DNA from: Umbilicaria muhlenbergii
Taxonomy: Eukaryota > Ascomycota > Lecanoromycetes > Umbilicariales > Umbilicariaceae
Assembly (NCBI GenBank): GCA_000611775.1
Contig: KK106982.1
Coordinates: 3,095,992 to 3,159,991 of the forward strand
DNA: 64,000 nucleotides
Direction: 5' to 3'
Positions 44,940 to 55,660 of this stretch are shown piece by piece. The notes beneath the pieces are model-generated. The model searched no databases, was not told where the DNA came from, and worked only from the letters and a program-made list of their open reading frames with translations. A program made the position numbers and the translations under genes. How positions within the stretch are numbered: the stretch's first letter is position 1; each line of letters begins with the position of its first letter.

Positions 44940-45628
44940 GGGTGCGGGAATGTAGTTAGTGTTCTCTCAGTGGTAGTCTACCGTGTCTACTTTGCGGAGG
45001 CATCCATGCTGTGGGGTTTGTTCGTGGTGGTGGATTTACTGATTTTCGATGGTTAGCGTAGCATAGCAGGGAAAGAAGAGCGTAGCATGGTGGAGTGTAG
45101 AAATCATGAATCATGGGAGGTTAATTACGGGAAACAATTTAGCATGCATGGGATGACTTGAAGTGTTTAGTTCTGACCGCTGTGACCCTTGCTTAGCGAC
45201 CCTTTTCAAGTTCCTAATGTATCTAGTTGATCAGCCGTCTCCGCTGTAATAGTGCTTTCACCCCGCGACTGCGAGCTAAATTTGCTCAAATGGCCTTGGC
45301 CAGCTGCAGTAAAGTGTCAAGATGCAGAGCAGAAGCGAGAGGGTGCAATGGCGACAGCAGTGACAATAAAGACAGTTAATAGTGACCAAGGCAACGACGG
45401 GAAATATCACGATCATGGAGGATTTGGAATTCCCGCAACGTTCAAGACAAATGCCGCGCATCCATAACCAAGGTTGAGTTTTCTAGCCAATGCCAGAGGA
45501 TCCCAGAGTATATCCATATCCAAAACGTCGCGTACCCCCGTGCGTCTCCCAATATCCTGCCCAAGATCAGTCTGGAATCCCTCTCTTCCAATTTCTCTCC
45601 TGGTATTTTAACGAGCGTGCATATATTA
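44940..45628. other. Intergenic region
   Basis: Lies between the 3' ends of NUP145 and the minus-strand RBR gene. Several short frames exist, none convincing. Nothing else is evident. Confidence 0.45.
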
Positions 45629-47240
45629 TCAATTTCCAAATTGTCCCAAAAGGCGCACAGCAGCTTCATTGTCCAGCGAAACCAACTCCAGCCCCTCTTC
45701 CGCAAGCATGAATCGTTTCTGGGCTTCTAGAAATTGCTCCTGCATCGCAGCCATATGCTCCCTCGCCTTCTGTACTTTGTCATTTGCATCCTCAGCATGA
45801 GCTTGTGCGTCGACCTCCGTGAAGTCCGGCCCAAGGGCATCAGTGCTGGGACCGGCTACGGAGCCATCAACCTCAGCCCATCGATCCTCGGCAAGAAGTT
45901 GCGCCTCCCGGTCGCCACCCCAAGGAAGTCTGACTTCCTCCGGGGGCACATTGTCGCGGAGCTCTCGTAGTCGCCCCGAAACCGTGCAGTCCCAGCAAGC
46001 CGAAAGATTGCAATCAAAGCATCTGAAAATGTAGAGATTAGCGTACCACTGGCAGACTTGGCATAGTGAGGATACGGATCGGCGGTGCCAGGCATCTCGG
46101 TGCATGCAGTTTCGTTGTTCTGGGGTGGGCCCAAGATATGGGTTAACGACTTCGTGGGGTTGCTCTACTTGGGCCGGGATGAGATCGGTCCCCTGTTGTG
46201 CTTCGGAATCCGCAGGAGGGCCATTCTCACCGGATGGCCCGCCGTTTCCTTCATCGCCGTGAGGATCGCACTCTTCCCCAGCGATGCTATGTTCGATATT
46301 CTCGTTGTCAGGTTCTGGTAAATCGATCATGTTGTCGTGTTCGTCCTCTTCGTCGTCAAACTCTGGATCACGACCACGGTTTGTGTTGCCACAGAAGGGG
46401 TCGTGAGGCGGTTGGCCTAGTCGAGACCAAGGGACGCCACAAGCATAACACCACTCTGCTCCACAAAAGGCGCACCTGTATAAAAGTAAGTTGTGGACGG
46501 TCCATCAGACATTGCACCTCCGGAGAAACTCACGTCATGTGATTACAGCCATCGTAACGTTCAAAGACTCGGCCACATTTACATCGTCTCCAGCCATTCT
46601 CGTTGACTGTCTTCCATAGTTGTGTCTCCTCCTCAGTAACGATGCATCCGTCCATGTGGACTTCCTCCTTGCAGCCAACACAAGTATAGGTGCTGCAGTC
46701 TTCGCACGCTGCAACCCCATGTGATATGTGAGTCGGGGGCAGAAACTTCTGGCACGCTCGGACGTGGCAATATGTGCGGTCGGTGCACTGGTACTCAATT
46801 TCCTTCTCTTTGTACTTCTGTATACTTGCTTCATCTAGCAGAGACTCGACTTCTTCAGGTTCAATGACCTCACAACACTCCGCTGGATACGAGAGTTCCT
46901 GGTCTATGGCCAGCTTGAAACGCGCCTGCACACAAGCCCGGCATACAAGATGTCCACATCGAAGTATCTTAAAATCAAGAGGACTATTGATTGCGAGGCA
47001 CATAAGGCAAGGCCGCTTGAATACCAGAGGAATAGTTGCAAAAGTGGTGATTTCTCCTTCGTCGGAAGAGCTCTGAACAGGGTACGGCGATTGATCCAGA
47101 GTATTGACTTCTCGCACAACGACCGATGAGAGATGTCGCCTGATTGCATTCAAAGCTGGCCCATCAAGCGCGGAAGTCCCTCGAAATGTTAAAACAATGG
47201 CAAGTGTCTGACATACGGATCCAAATTCTTCTGCCGCCAT
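45629..47240 (-). CDS. RBR (RING-IBR-RING) E3 ubiquitin ligase
   Basis: Two exons, 46534-47240 and 45629-46475, 517 residues, ATG at 47240. RBR ligases take ubiquitin from E2 onto a RING2 cysteine before passing it to substrate. RING1 (about residues 78-125): CLMCLAINS, CGHLVCRACV, and a CC pair before EVIEPEEV. IBR (about 158-200): YCHVRACQKFLP, CEDCSTYTCVGC, then HMDGC. RING2 spans the intron: WRRCKCGRVFERYDGCNHMT, then CAFCGAEWCYAC; the Cys of DGCNHMTC is the expected catalytic residue. The first RING2 pair is CxC-like rather than CxxC, as in several fungal RBR proteins. A second Cys-rich patch (SLCQVCQWYANLYIFRCFDC) lies near residue 390 and may bind another zinc. The C-terminal 60 residues form a charged helix. 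Substrate unknown. Confidence 0.9.
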
Positions 47241-47758
47241 CTCGAGATGTTACACTAGCGATTAGATAGAGTCGTTGGAGATAATCAAAGAAAGCGTTGT
47301 ATCTATGGACTCAAGTGTAGGATCTCGAGAAATCTAATTGCATCGAGTCTCGACTTATGATGAGATAGCACAAGGACGTACAGAAGAGCATGTGCTGCAC
47401 TGGAGAATTCACAGCAGAAAAGGTCAGAGCGATTAAGCGCCATGCCCGTGAAGTCTGGATTAACACATACTAGTCCTGTGAATTCTTGTATATGGTGTTG
47501 ACAACCTTAAGGTCTCGCTGTACAATATGTGATTCCGCAAGATGCCCAGACCACCTTGCCACCCATACAAAGCAGCTGTGAAGGACACTGAGGATCTTGT
47601 TGCCTAAGTTCCGCTTCGCTGAGTCAAGGAAGAACAGAGGACAAAGCACCAGCAACATGCTGTGATGATTCATAGTAATGACCTCGGAACAGGCTCTTAC
47701 TGGAACGGTTGGCATGGAGCGCTTCCGTAGCCATACCATCAATAGATATTTTATCAAT
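47241..47758. other. Intergenic region
   Basis: Contains the promoter of the RBR gene and the 3' region of COQ3. One 123-codon minus frame (47470-47841) overlaps the end of COQ3 and is not supported as a gene. Confidence 0.45.
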
Positions 47759-48601
47759 TCATGGATCCCTTCTGACCCCAAAGAAGTAGTTTCCCCATTT
47801 TTCTGAGCCATTGATTGTTCTCCAGCCAAAGCCAGGCACATACACCACTCCCATAGCTCTCACCCCGCCTTCGCTTCCCCAGCCCGGCTGAGCTCGAAAC
47901 CAGATCCTCAATTCCTCTTCGTTTATGTACTTCGCCCATTCATGTGTACCTCTTGGTACCAGGCGCACAACATCTTCCGCCACGACCTTGGTGGTAAGCC
48001 AGCTTGTCCACGTCCTCGCAATTGTGCTTAGGACAAGCCAGCCTCCCGGCTTGACAAACGGCAAACAAGAGGTGAGAAAGGTTGCAGGATGGGTGACGTG
48101 TTCGATCACCTCGAAGAGACTCAAGACGTCATATTGCTCCTGTTTGTTTTTGGGTAGTGGTAGTGCTTCTATCGATTTCTCTAGGTATTTCAAACGCCCA
48201 GATTGCTGCAGCAGAGGATCTTGCCGAGCATGCGCATTCGCTATGCGGAGCACGTCACTGCTTGGATCAATACCTGTGACGCTTGCTGTGTTGGGAAGGC
48301 GAGCAGCGCTCTCGGCGAAGATACCGCCCCCACATCCAACATCGAGGTAACGAAGTTTGCTTGCCGGAGCCGGTGTTGACTGAGAAGCTAGGCATGAGGT
48401 AATGAAGTCATGACGATGGGGATTCATGAGATGGAGTAGGCGTGAGGAGCCGTGCGGATCCCACCATGTTGAGGCCAACGCATTGAAGTGCGATACTTCT
48501 GTAGGATCGACAGAGGATGTAGTAGAAGAGCTGTGGCGGACATACTGAGGCTTGCGGAGGTAATGAGACAAATTGCGGATACTGGTCGATCGTACGACCA
48601 T
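47759..48601 (-). CDS. COQ3: Ubiquinone biosynthesis O-methyltransferase, mitochondrial
   Basis: Single exon. From the ATG at 48601 it encodes 280 residues beginning MVVRSTSIRNLSHYLRKPQY, a basic amphipathic presequence fitting mitochondrial import. A longer start at 48811 is open, but it adds a segment lacking that character. The mature part begins VDPTEVSHFNALASTWWDPH, the classic UbiG/Coq3 start. SAM-binding motif I is LDVGCGGGIFAESAARLP, followed by GIDPSSD; post motifs are EVIEHVTHPATFL and LPFVKPGGWLVLSTI. The end is GFGWRTINGSEKWGNYFFGV. It performs both O-methylations in coenzyme Q synthesis in the inner-membrane CoQ synthome. Length and motifs are complete, and no intron is required. 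Confidence 0.93.
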   Translation of the reverse strand: MVVRSTSIRNLSHYLRKPQYVRHSSSTTSSVDPTEVSHFNALASTWWDPHGSSRLLHLMNPHRHDFITSCLASQSTPAPASKLRYLDVGCGGGIFAESAARLPNTASVTGIDPSSDVLRIANAHARQDPLLQQSGRLKYLEKSIEALPLPKNKQEQYDVLSLFEVIEHVTHPATFLTSCLPFVKPGGWLVLSTIARTWTSWLTTKVVAEDVVRLVPRGTHEWAKYINEEELRIWFRAQPGWGSEGGVRAMGVVYVPGFGWRTINGSEKWGNYFFGVRRDP

Positions 48602-49930
48602 ATTGGGCACCTTAGAGCGTAGATTCCACCAAATGTTGATAGTCAATAACCCAAGCACCAAGCTACTCGGACTTGTGGTCCTTCCTCTGCAGAAGGAAGT
48701 GCCTTGAGGTACATTGTGGATAATGCATCGTTCATGGAACCTTTTGTTGTTTCCATGGGAGTAGAAGCTATTAGCCTGTATTCGACTTAGCTTATCGCGT
48801 GCACTAGCCATATCAGGCAATACCTAATAAGCTTCGTGGACAACAACCAAACCACCCCGACCACCATGTTTGAGCAGACAACGCATTGATGAGTTAAAGA
48901 TATGACGGCAGGGACCGCTCGCGAATTGGACAAGGCAGTCCAAATGACAATGAAGCAAGTCCTTCTCTGCGAGTATATAAGCAATGGATGCCCTCTTCTG
49001 CTTGCAACTTAGCTATTGGAGACATTCGCTCTCTAGCAATCCATGAAGTTTCACAAATCCAGGATATTTCACATTACGGTGCATCCTATATTTCTACTCT
49101 CATGCATGGCTCTCGTAGTTCCGTTCATGGTCTTTCGTTGTCATTGTTGCCCAACCAAGTCTACTCATTGAAGAAGGGACCCGTAATCCCACCCACGCAC
49201 GCTTAAGGATTCGAACCATGAAGCCGAGACTCTCTAGGATTCCGACCACGCCTATCGGCTGTCGATAATAACCAATTCTGTGCGATGAACCTACTCTTCA
49301 ACCATCAAGTCGTTGTTTCCTTCCAGCAGACCCTTACCCGCCTCGATATCAGTGGGTAAGCCAACCTCAGATTCAACCCCAGGGAATCATTACCATACTC
49401 GGTAACACTCCCGAGGCCTCTGAATACAACACCGTTCGTTCAACACACAAAAATTTCCGCCCATGTAATGGTCACTGTGGAGCTATCTCGAATCTTGCGG
49501 GCAGTTCTTGGAAATTCTTCGCTGGGCTAACCCCCTTTGGTACGAAATACACCCCTGTGATGGTCATAACATTGTCGACTGTGGCTATACTACTGCATCT
49601 GGGAGGCTCCTCGCCGACACGTCATTTTACTGCCGAATACCAGAGTATCAAGGTTGGTTAAGGACATTGGTAAACCGTCATGGTCTCCACACCCATAACA
49701 CATGCCAGCGATTTAAGCGGTTGACCGATAACAATGGGCTATGCCCTAGGGGCGCAGCAGCCTTATGATGAAGCCTTTTCATTTACAGCCTTTATTGCAA
49801 AGTCTACTTTGGAGCACTCCGCAGCGGTACAACGTACTGAGCACATGCTCCTATCAATGGTTTGTTTTCGTTTTTTCTCCTGGCAAAACCTACGCCTGGG
49901 GAGCGCCTGACAGTGGTATAAGATCTCAGC
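48602..49930. other. Gene-poor 1.3 kb stretch
   Basis: COQ3 upstream region and the leader of the repeat-protein gene. A GGATTCGAACC box near 49208 matches the complement of a tRNA T-arm, but the flanking sequence does not fold into a tRNA. No gene is called. Confidence 0.45.
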
Positions 49931-50542
49931 ATGGTCATTCCTTCCTCAATTCTTCCCCAAGAACATTGCACAATAGCTACTGCATCTATTTCTATAACAA
50001 GGAAACTCCTTCTACAATCAGCAACCGCAACCGCCACTACCACCTCCTTCCCAATCAAGAAATCCAGACTCGAAATGGCGATAACCAGATCCCAAACCGC
50101 ATCCCAAGCAAGCGCCACGAGGGCCGCCACGGCCGCCAACACAGCAAGAGCCCGAATAAGGAAATCCAGCACCGCCGCTCCCTCCACAATCAACCGACGG
50201 CGGCGTCTCCCCCGCATAATCCTCCGCCTCGGCCCCCCTCCCACCCTCGCCGAAGAAGCCCTAGCCATAGCCCGCCACGACCGTCGCGAGGGCCGCCCGC
50301 ATATCATCCTTCGCCTCGCCCCTCCACCACCCGCCGCCCAAGAACTCCGGACCATTGCTCGTCCAGGGCGCCGCCCGCATATCACGCTCCGCATGGGGCT
50401 CCGTCCCACGGCTGCTGAGGAACTCGAGGCAATGGCACGGCATGACCGCCTGGGGGGCCGCCGGCGTGAGACCCTCGGTATGGGGCGACCTCCTCATGGC
50501 GCCAGTGGGAAGGTCGGAGTTTGTCGTGGTGGAGGCCGGTAA
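49931..50542 (+). CDS. Unknown basic protein with arginine-rich internal repeats
   Basis: 203 residues from ATG 49931; a start at 50075 (MAITRSQTASQASATRAATA) would give 155 and is equally possible. The second half consists of three imperfect tandem repeats of about 25-33 residues plus a degenerate fourth. The core is RPHIILRLAPPP followed by AAEEL and IARHDRR: copies include LPRIILRLGPPP...AEEALAIARHDRR, RPHIILRLAPPP...AQELRTIARP and RPHITLRMGLRP...AEELEAMARHDR. Third codon positions are strongly C-biased in this frame (cgc, ctc, gcc, atc), which argues that it is the coding frame rather than the long opposite-strand frame. The product is very basic. Each repeat could be a beta strand followed by a helix. 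I recognise no family; no signal peptide or membrane segment is evident in the shorter form. Probably a lineage-restricted gene. Confidence 0.55.
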   Translation: MVIPSSILPQEHCTIATASISITRKLLLQSATATATTTSFPIKKSRLEMAITRSQTASQASATRAATAANTARARIRKSSTAAPSTINRRRRLPRIILRLGPPPTLAEEALAIARHDRREGRPHIILRLAPPPPAAQELRTIARPGRRPHITLRMGLRPTAAEELEAMARHDRLGGRRRETLGMGRPPHGASGKVGVCRGGGR

Positions 50543-51489
50543 ATGCCCGCCGGGAGGGCGCTGGCTCGTTCTCTGGAGAACGGCACGGGAATACGTGGTG
50601 GATGCGGCACTGGAGGGCTCCGTTGTATGGTATGGGCGTTGGACAACATAGCGAGGCGTTCTCGTTAGCGGATACTTTCTGGACGGAGGAGCCTCTTGTA
50701 CCTATATTTCCTTCCATCGGCGTTCGGGGCTCGATGTACTTGTATACTCTCGTTTTGGGTGCGATATACTACCGTGGGGGTCTCCCACAGCCTTCCCTTT
50801 CCTTTCTTCTTTGTACATTACTTATAAGTATACAAAACCGTTACTCATATATACCTTGGCATCACCACAAATGTGTTTGTTACACAACGTTATCCTCAAG
50901 GGATATGCATACCGGGAGCCTTTTGAGCACTCAGAGTGAATGTTAACAACATTTACATGCGCTCCAGAATGCTGTCGTGATTTAGCCGCATATACGAGCT
51001 GTTGTCAGTATACCAAAACCTGTTATTTTATCAGATATTCTTGATGACACACAACGCATCTGTACAGCACCGCTATCACACCGCCATTTCCCGATGCAGC
51101 TCCCTTCACTGCGTTTTCACCGTGTACAGATACATACCAGCGCTCTCATTCACCCACTATCATCCAGATTTAGCGCCGGATCTCTCATCCTGGGTTACAC
51201 AACCCTATCAATCATGTTTGCTTGTACGGTCGTTGGGCCAGAGGGGGGTGTGAATGTATTCTCGTGAGCGAATGGAAGAGTCATATATATGCGTGACCAT
51301 TGGTCTTTGCGTTTTTCCAGCATATATAAAGGACCGCAGCTTCGTGGCTTTCTTCCTGCAACAATTCTGATCTGGCAAACACAACTGGATATCTTGCACA
51401 GCTCTTCAGATATCACTACTCGGCACTGAAGAATCCTTCGCACGTCTCAGGTCTCGACGCCGAAATCCCATTTGTATATTTTCTTAGCA
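50543..51489. other. Intergenic region
   Basis: No gene is supported. Several TATA-like ATATATA stretches occur at 50850 and 51285-51330; the second group lies 160-205 bases upstream of the next start and may be its promoter. Confidence 0.45.
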
Positions 51490-52170
51490 ATGGCTTCCAT
51501 TGCTTGCATGGCTCCCTCGACAGGATACCAAAGCGGCAGTGTTCACCGCATCCAGAAGCACACAGCTCTCCCACGACGCTCGCGTTCAAAAAGGAATGCA
51601 CCAGACACAGGTATGCTTGCGATTTCAGAATCCATGGCCTACCTGAATATCTCTGGAGCCGTAAAGGTGCCGGTGGAAACGGAGTCCGCCAACACCAGCA
51701 TGAATCAGCCCCTTACCGAGGAGTGCCCAGCATCCAGCACTCATCCACAGCCTGCCATAACCAAGCTGACTTACAAAGGTCGGGTCCTCTGGACGCAGGC
51801 AACGACGAAGACGGCCACTGCGAACCTGGAGAGGATGGGTCTGACTTCGGGAAAGGCTGCGTCAATTATCGGCGATCCAATACCCAATCCGCCCACCAGC
51901 GTGCCCTCCACGCCGCCTGCCAGCGAGCCAGGCAGTGGCACCTCCACTCCGGCAACCACGCCGTCCTCCAGTCCGGGGCCCAGTCCACCCGCCAGCCCAC
52001 CTACCTCGCCTGGGCCACCTCCGAACAGCCCTCGACGACGGTTGTCAATAAACACGAGATACCGGATCCCCGGGACCCAAGTGACAGTGTATCACCGACA
52101 AGGGAAAACACACATCGTCGGGTCTGGGAGAACGCCCTGGATAAGGGAAGAAGCCAGGGTCTGTGGATGA
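51490..52170 (+). CDS. Unknown Ser/Thr/Pro-rich protein
   Basis: Single exon, 226 residues, from the ATG at 51490 (MASIACMAPSTGYQSGSVHR). Residues about 85-125 contain a more ordered stretch (AITKLTYKGRVLWTQATTKT, then ANLERMGLTSGKAASIIGD). It is followed by a 60-residue Pro/Ser/Thr-rich linker with GPSPPASPPTSPGPPP and an ordered C-terminus (TRYRIPGTQVTVYHRQGKTH). Codon third positions are C/G-biased in this frame. A second long frame overlaps at 51504-52238 but lacks that bias. No family is recognised and no signal or membrane segment is clear. Possibly a lineage-specific gene. Confidence 0.5.
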   Translation: MASIACMAPSTGYQSGSVHRIQKHTALPRRSRSKRNAPDTGMLAISESMAYLNISGAVKVPVETESANTSMNQPLTEECPASSTHPQPAITKLTYKGRVLWTQATTKTATANLERMGLTSGKAASIIGDPIPNPPTSVPSTPPASEPGSGTSTPATTPSSSPGPSPPASPPTSPGPPPNSPRRRLSINTRYRIPGTQVTVYHRQGKTHIVGSGRTPWIREEARVCG

Positions 52171-53144
52171 TGGCGTTGTGGATATGGGAAATGAGAGGAA
52201 CAATGATTGCTGGTTGCCATGGGTTTGGCGAAGGTTAGTCACGGCTTCGACTCGCTGGCAATTTTCCCAGTGCGGACAAGATGTCTCACGAGGGCTGAAG
52301 ACAGTGACTTTGTATGTGATTTCAGATTGGGCATATATCGTCAACAGCCTCAACCGATATATAGTAAATCAAATTCATTGTACAGCAAAAAGATGTTCTA
52401 AACCGAAAAGGCGTAGAGTGCCTTTTTCCAGCGTCAGCTCCTGTCTCATGCTTGTATTGACCATCGTGCCGTTAAGGCATCCGATTCCGTACATGAGTCT
52501 TGCGGAGCACACGTATCTAGCTTGAGCTGCTGGGCCTCTGTTAAGTTTGTAAAGTACTCGTATCACTGCTTGTTTTCTTCGTACCTAGGTAGGTTACCCT
52601 GAGGTACTCGAGTAGCAGCGAGAAAGTTGCCATGTGGGGTATCTAGACTACCTTACCTCGGAACAACTGGATCCGGCAGCGGGGAACTGGACGGTCGGTG
52701 ATGCAGGCATCTTCGCACCCGGGGACTTTTCCATCCTTGTCAGATATTTCCAATCGCTGACAGCACCACGCAGATGTATCCTCGATCTCCTTACTAATTT
52801 GTATATTTAGAACGGCGGATAAATTCTTTGATCTCTTTCATAGCTTGTGCAACTTCTTGAACATTGAGCATTTACACCGCACTTGGAAAAACTCCATTCG
52901 TTGCTGCGGGGCGTAGAGGGCATTCCTATTTCCCATTTCCTGTACCAAGATCGGGCATCTGGAAGAACAACCATCCTTGTGCCAGCGGACTCATAGGTCG
53001 ACTTTCCCCTCAGCTTGACGAATTTCGCAGGCGTGCACGAGCAGAACAAGGGCACGTTCAGTCTTCCTAAAGCTCCCGTCTGCTACCTAAAGCATCCCAC
53101 AGCCGGCTTCTCCGAACAGCAATAGACCAGAGCGCATTTCTCAG
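52171..53144. other. Intergenic region with a TACCTAGGTA palindrome
   Basis: No gene is called. The exact 10-base palindrome TACCTAGGTA lies at 52582-52591, followed by GGTTACCCTGAGGTACTCGA and, 55 bases on, CTACCTTACCT. This resembles the palindromes at 19546 and 32947. Confidence 0.45.
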
Positions 53145-54061
53145 ATGCCGGCCAACGGGGTTTCAAAGCTGCGGTTTGACAGTATAGAAGATACTATAGA
53201 AGCCTTCCGTATGTCAATCGCCCATTGCTCCCTTCAGCATCGCAGTTTCAAAGCCTTCGAGACAGACAATGCATCTCCAGTTGCATGCGCCCTCATAATC
53301 CAGCGGTTTCTCCACTGAAGGACCTCCGGACAACAAGCTGACCGAATGTCCCGATGTCAAGGCAACGGAGAGTTCATAGTAGTGCTCGACTCACAAGACC
53401 GTGAAAATGAGGGCGACCTCATCATCGCCGCCGAAGACGTCACGACGGAGAAAATGGCATTCATGATCCGGCATACAAGGTAGGCACCGGCGCTTGGGCA
53501 TACTGTTCGCGCTTGCCTCATGCTGATGGTTCGAAATCTAGCGGCCTAATATGCACACCTATACCCTCCTCGCACACCTTTGGCCTCGGCCTTCCCCAAA
53601 TGGTTCTCGAAAACGCCGACCCCAACCGAACAGCTTATACCGTCTCCATCGACGCCTCGCATCCCACAATCACAACCGGCATCTCCGCGCACGACCGCGC
53701 CCTAACCTGCCGCACTCTTACCTCTCCCTCCTGCAACCCTTCGTCATTCCGGCGCCCAGGCCACGTCTTTCCGCTGCGCGCTCGCGACGGCGGAATATTA
53801 GAACGAAAGGGACACACCGAAGCCGCGGTGGAATTTTGTCGGTTGGCGGGCAAGGAGCCAGTGGGTGTCATTTGCGAGATGGTCGAGGATGGAGAAGAAC
53901 TGGAGGGTCGGGCGGAAAGGAGAGGAGGCGGCATGATGAGGAGGGATGCGTGCTTAAAGTTTGGGCGGAGGTGGGGTTTGAGAGTTTGTACGATTGAGGA
54001 TCTGGTGGAGTATGTGGAGAGGCGGGGAGGGGAGAAAAATGGCGTTAATGGCAAGGCGTAG
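53145..54061 (+). CDS. RIB3: 3,4-dihydroxy-2-butanone-4-phosphate synthase
   Basis: Three exons, 53145-53208, 53362-53479 and 53542-54061; 233 residues. It converts ribulose 5-phosphate to the four-carbon unit of riboflavin plus formate. The short first exon ([20 protein letters not shown]) joins exon 2 as [12 protein letters not shown]. The catalytic loop [20 protein letters not shown] and the sequence [12 protein letters not shown] across intron 2 are canonical. Exon 3 carries the [11 protein letters not shown] and [10 protein letters not shown] motifs, [20 protein letters not shown] with the Mg/substrate residues, and [13 protein letters not shown]. One segment, [18 protein letters not shown], is more divergent from the usual 'MxRxxxCxxFAxxxxI', but the register holds. 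The first intron is 153 bases, long for this window. The enzyme is cytosolic, possibly also peripheral to mitochondria as in yeast. Confidence 0.93.
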
Positions 54062-54449
54062 TTGGATGAGTAGAAATTTCAATTCAATCGGCCAGCTGTC
54101 AATGGTCCCCTGAACAGAGCGTGATTGATGTAGTGCTGACTGCTGACTCTGACGGTAGAATGAGATGTTCATGAGATGATGGGGCTTCACCAAGAAAAAA
54201 AGAACCACAAAATGTGAGATTGACACTTACTCATCCGAGGATTAGCTACAGTGAACCAATCCACCTCTGCGGCTAGAGCGTGCAATAAAAAAACAGCAAA
54301 AAAAGAGCTTGATGGTGGCGTGACAACCACCGGCACGAGCTGCTGCTTCCCCCTCCTCCCTCAACCCCATCATCTTTTTCCTCCCCACCACGTCTTCAAA
54401 GCCTTCATCCATTGGAGTACCATCATTGGAGGAAGGCCGCAGCGCCGGG

Positions 54450-54585
54450 TTTGCAGGGACAAGCAGGGTCCCCGCAAACCCGTGGTGAAAGCAAAGCCGT
54501 CGACTTCGGTTTTGCAGGGACAAACAAGGTCCCCGCACCGGTGGTCGAACCCAAGTGTTTTGCAGGGGCAAGCAAGGTCCTGCGC
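54450..54585 (+). repeat. Three direct copies of a ~27-base unit
   Basis: The unit TTTGCAGGGACAARCARGGT followed by CCCCGCA occurs at 54450-54476 and 54511-54537, and with more changes at 54558-54585; copies start 61 and 47 bases apart. The first copy sits in an imperfect hairpin: CGGGTTTGCAGGGAC and GTCCCCGCAAACCCG pair at 14 of 15 positions around a five-base loop region. The function is unknown. It could be a local tandem duplication, a structured RNA, or the remains of a mobile element. Confidence 0.6.
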
Positions 54586-55469
54586 AGTGAAGGTTTTTGA
54601 CTACGACCACGGGGGCTTGTCGGTGAAAATGAAGGGCCTTATTTAGGGCCTTATAGGGCTGACGTGACTGCGCTTTTTTCGGCGGATAGGAGGCGCTGTG
54701 AGGGCTGGAACTATGAGGGCTTATGTCTTGGGGGTGGATTTGTTCTGGGGAGAACACTGGGTGGTTGAAAGGGCGACTTTGGAGTTTGGAGAGGTAGGGC
54801 TGGGGCTTCACTGGGGGTGATGGGAGTTAGGCGAGGGCAGCAAAGATGTTTCGTGTGGTGAATGAATGGGGACGCTTTGGTAAATCAGTTCTATAGTCCT
54901 GGTTACTGGTGCAAGTTATGTAGCATAAGCCATGTATCGGCGAATATTGCGGGAGTACCCCTTGTTTTGGGCTTTCTATCGCGGGAGTAATTCCTCCTCT
55001 GTGATTACAACGGATTGGAGTCCGCCCTGCTGAAAGGAACCCCGTAGCTGCTGGCCTAAGGAGCCTGCACTTGATGGACTCCTATTTTCCATTTTCCTCC
55101 ATAACAAAAGCCAGTATATCTGCTAACCAATGGATTCCGATTGACAAGACTCGTACAGATCCATGAGGTGTAAGCCATAGATATAAATTTGTAGGGAGAA
55201 CGAGAGGAAATTTTAGCCCTATGTGCTCACCCACAAGAGCCGTTCTTCTACTGCTGTTTTAGCACTCTTGACATTTGAAAAATACTACAGTTGAAGCAGT
55301 CTATGAGCTATTGTTCAGTTGTTGAGCTGCACAGGGTGTGTTGTTTGACCGGGTAGATACTACCGCCAAATAGTGTGAGAAGTGGCTACTCTTTAGAAAG
55401 CTCAGGAAAAAGGGGTACTCGGGAGAAATTGACCGGCCGGAAATAAAGACAAGTATTATGTAGAGTAGA

Positions 55470-55660
55470 TTGAAGCGAAAGAAAAATGAGAGGAAGAGGA
55501 GAAGAAGGATAAAAGATTATTAAAGAAGGGTAGAAGAAGGGTTGAAGAAGAATGAAAAGGGAATTGAAAAAGAATTGAAGCTGAACAGAATACGGATTGA
55601 AGATGGATAGAAGACGGACTGTAGTGTAATAAAAGAAGAGTAGAAGAAGGATTGAAGGCC
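55470..55660 (+). repeat. Polypurine (GAA/GAAG-rich) tract
   Basis: About 190 bases in which one strand is mostly purine, with recurring AGAAGAAGGRTTGAAG-like words (for example near 55505-55560 and 55635-55655). This is a degenerate microsatellite-like region. The open minus frames across it (Phe/Leu/Ser-rich) are composition artefacts. Confidence 0.6.

Noticed and set aside
46021-46045. 24-base GT-AG interval with a branch-like GCTAAT in the RBR gene
   Set aside because: Far too short for an intron, and the read-through frame keeps the Cys pairs in a sensible order.
48602-48811. Longer N-terminus for COQ3
   Set aside because: Starting at 48811 buries the amphipathic presequence (MVVRSTSIRNLSHYLRK) inside the protein; the start at 48601 fits mitochondrial import better.
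49200-49290. GGATTCGAACC box resembling a minus-strand tRNA
   Set aside because: No matching 7-base acceptor stem or D-arm; treated as chance.
49804-50409. 201-codon minus-strand frame opposite the repeat protein
   Set aside because: Codon third-position C bias supports the plus frame; the minus product is a mirror of Arg-rich repeats without family resemblance.
51504-52238. 244-codon plus frame overlapping the gene at 51490
   Set aside because: It lacks the third-position G/C bias seen in the 51490 frame.
54242-54811. 189-codon minus frame
   Set aside because: It starts with GTG only, runs through the direct-repeat block, and shows no family resemblance.
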